Assembly: GCA_016801885.1 (NCBI GenBank)
Contig: CM028883.1
Coordinates: 27,970,486 to 28,034,485 of the forward strand
Length of the DNA: 64,000 nt
Direction: 5' to 3'
DNA from: Toxotes chatareus
Lineage: Eukaryota > Chordata > Actinopteri > Toxotidae
Part shown: in pieces, positions 25,901 to 37,900 of the stretch
Layout: the number at the start of each line of letters is the position of its first letter
How positions within the stretch are numbered: the first letter of the stretch is position 1
Made by a program: the position numbers and the translations under genes
The notes under the pieces: model-generated
Seen by the model: only the letters and a program-made list of their open reading frames with translations
Told to the model about the DNA's origin: nothing
The model's database searches: none

Positions 25901-28900
25901 GTGTCACATTCTCACCCTGATTGATGTCAGCGTTGGAAGGAGCCAGCGTGATCTTGGTGGCATCTGCAAGAACATATTCAGATGTTCAGATGAAATCTAG
26001 CAGGGGACTGTCCTGGCTACATGTCTCAGAACATTAAAAAGAATGGTTTGATGTGTTAAAAAACTCCCTTCTGGAGTCAGAGTATCCAGATATTATCTGA
26101 GGTGACGCTGAAGCGGAAATATAAGAAATAAACAACAAACAGCAGCCACAGCTGACTGTGATTTATTTCAGTGGATATGTGTGTGTGTGTGTGTGTGTGT
26201 ATACCTCTAACAGATAGATGTCCAGTGCTGTTGGCTTTGCCCAGGTAGTTCTCAGCGAAACAGGTGTATTTCCCTTCATCTGCTCTGCTGATGTTGTGGA
26301 TCCACAAGACTCCATCTGAAGTTACAGTGACTCTGAGAAGACACAAGCATGCAGCGGGTCAGGAGCCTGAAGCTGGCTGCTACCAGCTCAGTGCTAACTC
26401 TCAGGCAATGCAAGCTAATACAATTTCATTAAGTATGGCTTTAAATAGAATCAGTGTTGACATATTTTTGACCAAGAAAATAAATATTACACACATCACA
26501 AAGATAATATTTGTGGAAATGCTGCCGTATTGGACTGCTTTATTTTGTACGCGTGTTCCTTTTATTATGTCCACCCTCTGTATGTCTGTATGCTCTCACT
26601 TTGTGTATCATAGCAGTGACAAAGTATTAACTGTTACACATCCTCCTGCATATTCATTCCACACCACACTGGGAGGTGATTGTTATTCACTTTCAGTTGG
26701 TGTTTGGAGCACTGAAATAATAATCATTTTTGCTGAATCTATACCTTAAAGCAAAATTATTTACAAATGAGGTCTTAGTTTTGCCACTTTAACCATCATT
26801 GAGACCTGGGGGTGTGGTAAAGCTGCTAGTCGTTTTAAATTATAAAAGAAGTAAAACATTTAGGCTACAACTTGATGCTGTAAATGTCCCTTCATGACTA
26901 CACACTCTGTCACCTTTGACCTACTGTACCCACATGGAACAGTTACATTGCTATGTGATCTTGTCACTCCCTATGTGACCACACAACCTCCCTTGGGAGA
27001 ATTAAAGGATACCACTTTTAAATGTAATCAATACATTTGTGTAGAACTATATACAGACACAGTTCAAGGTGTTTCACATCATTACAAAGCAATAACATTT
27101 AAAAAGGTAAAATACCTATAATTCCAGTTCAGTAGTGAAACCGAAATTCTCCAGTCTTGTAAATATCTGGGAATCTGGCTAGACAGCAGTCTCATTTTTA
27201 ATTTTTGTATGGAAATAAATCATGAAAATAATTGTACAGTCAACAGCTTCATGCAGTTTATTATTATGCCTTGTGATTTATTACAGGAGATAAATGTTGT
27301 ACTCATCACTCTGCACTGCATGAAAAAGTAGACTGGTCCTGAAGTGGTCCGCAACCAGAAGAGAACTACATTCTGTAATTTTTATATAAAACGGTCTCCT
27401 GCAAAAGCTGCCTCAGTTTATCACTGCTCACCAGAGCATATCTCAGGCCTGTTTAAATCTAGGGTAAACCCTCAGGGTAAAATACTGAACTTGGGAAGAT
27501 GACCTTCCACCACCTTATAAATGGAATAAATTACAGATGATTTTAAAACTTGAATGTCTCTTGTCACAGGTCGATTCTAAACTTTCATTTATTCAGTGAT
27601 CAGTCTGTGATGCTGTATGTGCTTGTTATGTCTGGCTGTGTCTGGCTCACAAAAAACATCTTAATGAGATTACCTGAGTCATTTAAGGTTATCTATTAAA
27701 TATGAGAGCTGATGCAGTATAATGCAATATTGCATTCAGTGTGAGGAGTAGCTAAACTATGGCAGCTTACATGTAAGGAGTGGAGCATGTTAAATGGATG
27801 GGTGAGAAATTTGATGAGGTTTCACGTGTATGATTATTAGATACCTCTAGATGTTGCAAATAAAACTAAATAAAGCAGCAGCAGCACAAAGACCTGCAAA
27901 TCTACTACAGAAAGACCTTAGACAAAGAAAATCTGCCTTTTGGACAGGCACAGTCTGAGCCCAGACCTTAACCCCACAGATGGTGATGTAGAATGACCTC
28001 AGGAGAGCCCACTCACAGTCATTCACTGTAGATATCTTGTGACTTAGAGATCAGATCACATTTTATGACCAATTGATGAACTCCAAAGAGTTCACATACT
28101 CCTTACTTGCCACTGTGTCAGGCCTCAAGAATGTTTGGGTGACGTGGGAAGAAAGTACTTTTCTTCCCATGTCTACCTTCATTTCCAATGATTGTTCTGC
28201 TCTCATGGGGGTCTGATGCATGTTCCTCCTCATGCTCCATGCCAGCTAGAACTTTGTTGTGACACCACCTGGCGAAGTGTAGTCTTGCACCTGACCCACT
28301 GCACCTCTGGTCTTTTCATCAGTGAAGTCTTTGCATAAAATTTCAACCTTGCACTTTGCCGTTTGTTCACTTGCCTCTCAACTCCTTCCGGTGACATCAC
28401 AAGCACTTTGTAAGTTGTAAGTAGTGAAATAAGTCTGCTTAGTGGACCATGCTGGAAGAACCAGGGCTTCAATTTTCCTGGTAAACCTGATCTCTCTATC
28501 CTTTGCAGCCATTACTCAGAGGAGTCTGTTTCCTGTGGTACAAAACAGCCCTCTGCCCTTTTCCACGATGACTGGATGATGTCTTTGGTCCTTAGGTTTC
28601 CATAGCCTGCAGCGTAGCATCAGCCATCTCTTGTATCCTTTGTAAGGTATACCACTTGGTTCAGGGGCAGATGCTGATCGGGTTTTCTGTAGAGTGTCTT
28701 GGGCTTCTCTCCATGTTGGTTCACTGGTATCTAGCTCTTCCTCAGGAGGTTCAGTTCTGCTGATCTTCATGTGTGCAGCCTGGCTTCTAAGAATGTCCTC
28801 TCTTTGAGGAATACCTCCACACCTTAGGGCTGATCAGTCTATGGCAGGGGTGTCCAAACTGTTCCACAAAGGGCCATGTGGCTGCAGGTTTTTGTTCCAA

Positions 28901-31900
28901 CCAAGCACCAGCAAACCAGACTTGACTCATTTAATCAACCGATCTCAGCCTTCAACAGTTGATTGGTCAAACTGTGTGCTCTTCATTGGTTGGAACAAAA
29001 ACCTGCAGCCACACGGCCCTTTATGGAACAGTTTGGACACCCCTGGTCTACGGGATCTAGCTTCACCCAATAGAGTTTTGTTTTTTTTACTGAGCTCTCT
29101 TTGCCTTCTTCTCCTTCCTCAGTCTCTAAGACCTTTCTGCACTTCTCAGTCAACAAGCTGCCCGCAAAGTCCACTGGTCCCTCTTTTTCTACAGGAAAAT
29201 GCCCTCCTGCTCTTCTGAGCTGCTTATTGCTTATTGATTTCACTTCTCAGATGCAAGATCTCTCTCTCCGTCCTGCTGGGCTGTGCCCTTCCTCTCCTCT
29301 GTGCTGAACTTCTTTGGCCACACTGAAAACTACTGCTGTCATGCTTTCAATTTTCCTAACATCTTTTCCTGCTAATGTGGCTTCTAGAACTCTCTCAGGG
29401 TCTTGGTCCAGTTGTTTCCATCCTGTGTTGTCATTTGCTGTGGGCCTTTTCACTTCCTCTCTCGCAGGTTGCGTACCTGAGGTGGCATTAGAAGAGTCCC
29501 TCCTTCGGCTTTGGGTGGAGCAGCTGCTGACAGGTCTCCTGCCCTACGGGGTACTTCCTGACTGGAGTCCTACATCTCATCAAGTGTTTCCAGTCTGCAT
29601 TGTATCTGTTTCTCCATTCTTCCTCATTTCATCCTGGTTTGATGTATCTGAAGTCCCTTTGCATTTTTACAAACCTTCCCACATTGGCACTTCACTTTTA
29701 ACACTTCTGTTGTGAGTGAGTGGTACGGTTGTGTGTGTCCCTCTGCCAAGTGAAGTCACAAAAACTGCCTCTGCATTTGCAACAAGAGAAAGTCTGAACA
29801 TGTTTTAATGTAAACGCAATTTTGTACCAAAATAAGCACCAGAATTGCACTGTGCTGCTTAATCAGCATAAACACAGACTCAGCTGCGTCTCTCCTCCCA
29901 CATCTGTGCCAACACACTGGCTTTGTGCCAGGAAATTACCACACACATCAGATACAAACATAAAAATAAATAAATAAATAATAAAAACTGTGTTTGCACT
30001 GACACTGGCTTTGTGGCTACAGGAAACTAGAGCCAACTGTCATTTAAAGTACATGGTCATATCCTACAGTATAGCATGTACTAACCATTCATTATTTCCT
30101 GTATGCATTTCAAAGTATCCTGTAAATTTGATGGTGTATGTAACACTGTGCATTATAGTTAATTTATAGATTATGTGTTATTTATTTGTTTTACAAGTTA
30201 CAAAGTTTTAAAATGTGAAGCAAATACATTGCACTATGAATGAAAACCACACTGACCCAGTTACTGTACTACCTGCTGCTGTTGGTGAGCAGCTCCGTTC
30301 CACGGCTCCAGAACAGGCTGGGTTTTGGAGCAGCTCGAGGGCGACACTCGATCATCACCTGCCCCCCTCTCGCTGCTGGGATCAGCTTTCGTACCGGATT
30401 CAATCTGAAGTCTGGGGCCTGAACTGGAGGAGGACAAAGCAAGATCGAGGGACAGCAGAGCAAACAAAGGTGAAAACAAGATGATTGATGGATGAGATGC
30501 AGGAGGGAAGGCAGATAGAGAAAAGGATGGAGAGAGTCAGATTGAGGGAAGAATAGTGAAAGATAGAATGCTGTTAACTTGAACTTGAGAGTGTAATACA
30601 CTGTTAAATTGCATTAAACACAATTTGCATAAATTCAAAGAAAATTCACCAACACTTTGTGCTCTTTGCTGATATATAGTGGGGTCTGAAAGTCTGACTT
30701 TCCCATTCATGGTCTCAGACTTTTGGGTCCCACTGTAGCGCTAATTATGGAATAGCTTTATTAGAAATGACTGGGTGCTTCCATTGTAAAATGACATTTT
30801 GGAGATTAAAAAGCATTCAGCATTAGAGACAGTACCAGAGTAAAGGTGGCAGTATTGGATGGAAAGCTTCCTCCTACCTTGGACTCTGAGCTCAGCAGCG
30901 GAGTAGATGGTGCCATGCTTGTTTTCAGCCACACACTGGTACATTCCAGAGTCCTCCAGGGCCAAGTTACTGATCTTAAGATGAGCTCCATTCACCTCCA
31001 CCCGGTCCTGAGAGGGGCAAAGGGTGAGGTTACATGGGAGGTGGAGAAAGAAATAGAGAATGAAGGGAGTTGGGGGGAAATGAAGCATACATGTATTGTA
31101 TATAAACTTCCTTACCAAATTAATCTCATTATACTTTGAGATTTTGCACGGTTGTTCTGTAGATTTGTTCTTACTCCTTCTCAGAGTGTGTCTCCAGCTA
31201 GATGAACTCCCTATATGTGTGCCCAGCTCTTAACCCCGACTCTCTGAGTGGGGATTGTTGGTAAGACATGGGACTAATAAGAAGAAATGATCTCTGTATT
31301 TGATGGAAACGGTGGGTAATGTGCAGTAAAAATTTTATGCAACAGGGCACGACTTGGACAATTTAGCCTGGTTTAAGAACACAGATGACTTCGTATGAGG
31401 GGGTGGTGCAAGCTGATTCCAGGTCTGTGTCGACGGTGAGGATTCACCCTGGTATTATAGTGTCAGTAATCACAGCAAATACATTATGTGTTTGCAGTAA
31501 CAAACCACATTTATGGTCCACATGGTGAAGTCATAATCATTAGTGTGTTGTCTCATATAAGCCTCTTTTAAATCAACCACTAGCAGGCACTGAGCAACAG
31601 CCATTCTACTTAATCGCAGGAAATGATTTCCTTCTAAAGCTGCAAGTTAGGATGGAAAATGTTAGAGAAGATCAAGTCAAATTATTCCCCCTACTTTAAC
31701 TTTATAGAACAAGAGGAGGATGAGAAAATTTCTCAATAGGACCATTTGGTACCCAATCCTTCACAGCAGGGAAAACTCTACATTTCCTTCTACGTTAATG
31801 AGAAGCTGAGAGGAAGCTGAAATCCTATTTTATTTGATAAGAAATGGTAGAAAACTCTACCTTTCCTGGGTTTAATGTGCTGTCTAATTTAAAAGTAACG

Positions 31901-34900
31901 TACCTGCTCAGGGAGCAAATATTCCCGAAATGCAAAATGACAACAAGGTTAGATATTAGCACTGTTTACTGACTACTGGTGGAGGTAGAGGAAGAAGAAG
32001 AGAGGGATAGACAGAAATCTACACATTTTTGAAGTGTATCAGTAAACGGAAAAAACTTGCAGGGCTAGGATGAGCATTTTAACATAACATGTAGAGATAC
32101 TGTATATACAGCACAGTAAGAAAGCATTGCTTGCATGTGTGACCTGCGTGCTGAGCGGCTGTCCATTGCGTAGCCAGCGTATGGAGGGTCGTGGTTTACC
32201 AGCAGCAACACAACTCCAGTGCAGCTCTGAACTGATCTCCACCTCTGAGTCGCTCATCACCTGCAACCACTCCGGCTGAGCTGGAGGGTTGGAGAAGAAA
32301 AATGAGCAGAAAATAACAGCCTGAAAAAAATAAGTGCTTTGCTGCAATATAATAAATATGTGTTCACTGAATGTGGTTCCTTCACCTTGCACAGTGATGC
32401 GTCCCTGGTAGGTATCACTTCCCTCTGAGTTGTAGGCTTCACACTCATAAATACCCTCATCGTCGAAGGAGAGATCTGGCAGGACAAGGGTGGGACCCTC
32501 TGCAGAGGAGCCTGACTTGGACGGCATCAGTCCATCCAACTTCCTCCAACGCAGTTTTGGAACTGGACTGTTAAACAAAAAGTAGAGAGATGATGGATAG
32601 AAGTTGGAGGTGAGGTAAAAGGTGAGGATGTTTTAGGTTAGAAATGAAAAAGTACAGGGACCAGAGGGGGACAATAATGACAGTAAAAGGTTGTGAGAGT
32701 ATAGTTAAAGAAGTCTGAGAGGAGGCCAGATAAGTTAAAAATAGAATAAGTGTTACCCAAACTGAACAGCATATAACCCAAAATAGCTTGGCACATTATT
32801 CTATGATTTTGGGGTTGGAAGCTTACTTTCCGTAGGCGAAGCACTCTAACTGGGTGGTCTGTCCTGCGAGGGCGTAGGTCTCTGCTGGGAAGCGCACTTT
32901 AATGGTTGGAGTTGACTTCCTGGGATTAGCTGAAATACAATAAAATTGCAAATGTTCAGATGAAATCCCATTCACATTCTGATTTACTCCACACCACTGC
33001 CATATCCAGCCCTACAAACAAGCAAACCCTACAAACAATCTTCTAAAAAAATAGTACACCTTCTACATGTTCACGGTCTCCTGGTCTGTGCTTTTTATAA
33101 CAGTATCTTGCTGTCCCATCCATGTAACGCTCATTGCGGGTGTTCAGGAACTATGAAAACCAGCCTGTATTAACCCGGTGATGAGCAGTGCCTGATGTTC
33201 ACCATAATGTCTGCCCAAAAGGTTTTATTGCACCAGACCGGAGCATCTTCTTCCTCATGCTGTCAGAGTCCTCTGTGGAGTCCATCCACAAAAACATCAT
33301 GGCTTGCTTTTTGTGACATGCAGCAAGAATTGTGGGACCTTTTCTATGCAGGTGTTTATCATTCTAAACTATGTCCAGTCAATTCAGTTTGCCACAGGCG
33401 GACTCAAGTCAAGTTATAGACATATCTCAATATGAATTAAAGCAAACCACCTGACCACAATTTAGAATGCTACAGCAAAGGATCTTTTTCTAAACACTTG
33501 TTTTTACTTTGTCATTATAGGTTATGAATGTAGACTATTAAATGGCAATTTTATCCATTTAAAATTTAAACTACAATACAACAAAGTGCAAAACATGAAG
33601 GGGTCTAAATACTTCATGAAGCCACTGCATACCAAAGAAGTGGTTCCCAGACCTAATTCATTTTTATGTTTCCACGCCGGCGATAGCCAAGGCCGGAGGC
33701 ACTGTTTTCAAGTTGTCCGTCCATCCATCCCAGATTCTTCTACGTGCAATATCTCAAGAACGCTTTGACATCTCTCTGTAAAACTTTGCACAAATATTGA
33801 CTGTAACTTGAGGCAGATCCGAAAGTTACAGTCAAGAGTCAAGAGTTTGGAGGCCAAAGGTCAAAGGGCAAGGTCACTATGACCATATTTGTTTTGCATG
33901 GTAATGCAATATCGTAAGAACCGTTTGAGGGATGGCTTTCAAACTTTGCACACATGTAAACTGTGCCTCAAGGATGAACTGAGTAGATTTTGGAGGTCAG
34001 AGGTCAAAGGTCACGGTCGCTGTGATCGCACATTTAATTTTATGCAAGCGAATGTGATATCTGAAGAAAACTTTGAAGGATGTTCTTTAAAGTTTGCACA
34101 AATGTCCACTGTCACCCAAAGATGAAGTGAGTAGATTTCGGAAGTTTGAGGTCAAAGGTCAAGGGCACTTTGACTGTGTTTACGTTTTGCTTGGCAATGC
34201 AATATCTTAAGAACCTTTTGAGGGACTGTCTTCAAACTTTGCACAAATGTTGACTGTGACTCAAGGATGCACTGAGTAGACTTTGGAGGTCAGAGGTCAA
34301 AGATCAAGGGCGCTGTGACCTTATGTTAATTTTATGTCTAGATGGTCTTCGAGCTTTGCACAAATGTTGACTGTGCCTCAAGGATGAACTGATTAGATTG
34401 TGGAGGTCAGAGGTCAAAGGTCAAGGTCGGTGTGACCTTAATACAAATGTTGTGCTTCAGAATGTTTTATTTCTACAATTCTTTGAGTAATGTTCTTCAA
34501 ACTTTGCACATATTATCACTGCTTGTCAAAGATGGAGTCAATTTGTATTGGAGGTCAGAGGTCAAAGATCAAGGCCACTGTGTTCTTGTAAGTTTTGCAT
34601 GTGAACACCCAACACTAACCTTCCCAAACATTATCACTACAAAACACCTATAACCTCTACATCTGCTACAAACAGGCACCCAACCGTACGGAGGCATACC
34701 ACCGATATGAGGTACTTCTAGTTTATTTTTAGAAAATGTTTTGCTTGGCTGTTTATATTCTGAAACATTAAACACCTGTTTTGTTACATTACATCATTTT
34801 TAGCAAAGTTAGTTTTGGAAAATCAAACTTGAGGTCTGTTTGAATCAGTATCAAAAATATCTGAACTCAGGATAAAGAGGCCTAATTAATATACAGGTTG

Positions 34901-37900
34901 CTAACTGCTCAGTTACTTCTACTGCACACAGCCAGTGTTCCTGCAGTGTTAGTATCAGTGATAGCACTGCAGAGCATCCATACCATCAGGCAGTACAGTG
35001 AGCTGGTTGGCCTTGCTGAAGGTGCTCTTCGTGCTGATGTCCATGTTGATGGTGGTGAAGCAAAGGTAGTTCCCTGTGTCGTTTGGCTCTGCTTTAGCCA
35101 GATACAGGTTCCCTGTCACCTGTGACACAAACCAACGGCCGTCGTCTTTCTTGATGAAGTTGGGAAACTGATTGATTAGCCAGCGGTAGGACAGAGCTGG
35201 AGAGAAAATATTGGTACAAATTACATTCATCAGTAACACAACTGGAACTTGCTGGGGATACTGAAAATTACAGTCTGCAAATATTTCATTTCATTGATAC
35301 ATTTTGATTTCATATTCACCTGTCTTTCAAAACGGGTTCATAATTCTGCCCATTTACAAACCTCTGACCCATTAACCAGCTTTTGTCCCTAATCCCACCT
35401 GTCAGGTGCATGATGTAGCAGATTTTCTGATCATTCTTAGAGAAGGTAAACACTGACAATGTTAAAACTATGTTTAAACTATTCTACCAGACAGCACCTC
35501 ATTTCTCTGCAGCACTACCATACAGCACTCACAAGATTGTTCCACCTGAAGTGGAGGAATACCTGGGTAATGTGGAGGTGGCTGGCAGGCCAGGAAGGTT
35601 CCTATGCCCTCATATGCCGTCTGAGGACTCCTGCTGTCTGGTGGGAAGTCATGGAGGTCTGGAGAAAGATCCAAAGATAGAAAAAGAGAAGGAGATGAAA
35701 AAAAAATTACTATAACATAAACATTGTAGAAGAAGTAGCAATGAAACACACCTGGTAGTAACCAAAGTACAGTTAAAGTAAAAATTCTTCATTCATTGTC
35801 TGTGTAATGTCTTTTATCTCTGCCACAGTGACCAACTCAAACAGCTCAAACAGTTTTAAAGGTTGAAGGTCATTTGTTCTCTCACAGCCAAATTTGAGGT
35901 TAGCTGCTCTGCTGATGATGGTTCCACAGCGGTTGATGGCCAGACACTGGTATGAGCCTGTATCTCGAATAGAGTCTGGGCTGCTGATCACCAGGTTGCC
36001 GGCCACCAGGGTGTACCGGAGGTCCAAACCGAGCGGTACATCAGTGCCATTTACGAGCCATCTGCAAGACAAAGAGCAGAGCAAAATGATAATACCATCT
36101 CAAACAGAAGGTGGTAACCATAACACATTTACAAGGGTGCAGCATGTTAGAGGCTGAGCTTATCCCTTTAAGAAAGAGTCAGCCTGTAGGTAACCTGCGC
36201 CTATCAACTTTGCTCTGAGAGTCTGCCACGGGAACTGTCAGCACATACTATAGTTACAGCCAAAGTAAGGTAAATGTTCCGCCCTGCGGGGTTCGGTCGT
36301 TGTTTATTGTCGGACCTGTAACGGCGACACACCAGTTTCAGGAAGTAGCGTAGGTACGGCTGCGAACTGACTCCACTACGGACCCCGATTAAATCTTTGT
36401 CTGTAAGTTATGAGAAATTGCGTATCTTCTTCTACATCGGGGCAACTTAGTTAATATATTTTATCACTTTATATCTTGTTTTTGGGCCGAGTTATGCCCG
36501 TTAGTTCGTTACATTGACGTAGTTAATGTTTGTACAGGGGATACGATGTTTAGACTGTACGCCAGAGGGCGTCATTATATGTCTCATGCTGTTGAGTCGG
36601 TTTTCTTTATATGTATCTGTTTATTTCATTTGTAAACATGTGCAGCATAAGGTAATATGTTGGTAATGTGTATTGTTGTGTTTATTATTTTTGCAGTCTT
36701 ACAAAAACTAAGTTGAGGAAGGAATACAGAAGAATAAAACTGAGGGAAAGAACAGAGATCCTCAAAACAACTTTCTTCAGCTCCTTTTTTCTTCTTAAAT
36801 GTTAACTATCTGCCTAGCTATACAAAGTTGGAAACGTACTGCGAGGGCAGAATAGTAAGAAGACAGTAATACATCAAGTTCAATACGGAGCCGTTCAACT
36901 TGCACACCGAAATCCTCGCTGCCTATCCATCGACTTCTCAACAGCCACGATGGACGAACATCATAACACAGAAGAAACACATCAGTCTCTGGAGACTAGA
37001 TCTAAGGTTTTAACTTCTAAAACATCAGGACACACAAGTAATAAATCATCAGCAAGCTCTGCTGCGCTCAAAGCTCGAGCAAGGGCTGAAGCTGCTCGTA
37101 CACAGGCTTCATTTGCTAAGAAAGAAGCTGAAATGATGGTTGAAGAAGCAACGCTGAAAGCAAAAATGCACATTCTAAAGAAGGAAAAAGATGCTGCTAC
37201 AGCGCGCAGCAGAAGAAGCTGTGTTTGCGTCTGCTGTGGAAAATCTAGAAATGGACTCTCGTCATGACATCGATCTACCACTCACGCCACACGACGCTGC
37301 ACAGCGAACAAATGAGTATGTGTTGCAACACAGTCATGATGTATCAGAGCAGATGTCTGTGTACACATGTACACAGCCTGCAGCAGAGAAATGCAAACAA
37401 GAAGTAGGTAATCTCAGAGTTGAAAACGAGGATACTTACCTGCAAACAGCTCCCAAGGATGTGAACATCCGACCAGCAGTGAGTACTATGCAACATACTC
37501 TGGAATACACTCCCGGAGAAACACACAAAAAAGGACATTTAGATTCACATGTAAAGTCAAGTTATCTGAGTAAACCTACACAGTTCCAAAGGTGGGAACC
37601 AGACAACTCTCCAAAACAGACAGCAACCATGCCTGATGTTGCAAAATACTTGATGCGGCGAGAGGTGGTCACATCTGGTTTGATGGAGTTTGATGATCAT
37701 CCAGAGAATTACTGGGCATGGAAATCTTCCTTTCGAGGCGTCACAGATGAACTCGCTTTAGCTCCAAGAGAGGAGTTAGACCTCCTGATTAAATGGCTCG
37801 GACCAGAGTCAAGAGAACAGGCCAAAAGAATCAGAGCCATACACAGCCACAACTCACATGTAGGACTAAACATGGTCTGGCAAAGGCTAGAAGAGACTTA

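Noticed and set aside
26264..26749. 161-codon plus-strand open frame
   Set aside because: It runs antisense across cntn2 exon 11 and its intron, with no domain resemblance; it is a shadow of the real exon.
27880..28000. Possible Tc1 transposase tail (CCAGACCTTAACCCCACAG)
   Set aside because: Only one short phrase resembles the SPDLNP block; no flanking transposase similarity or terminal repeat was found.
33660..34600. Regularly spaced repeats considered as a CRISPR array
   Set aside because: Units are long, diverged and continuous without unique spacers, within a vertebrate intron; this is a tandem repeat.
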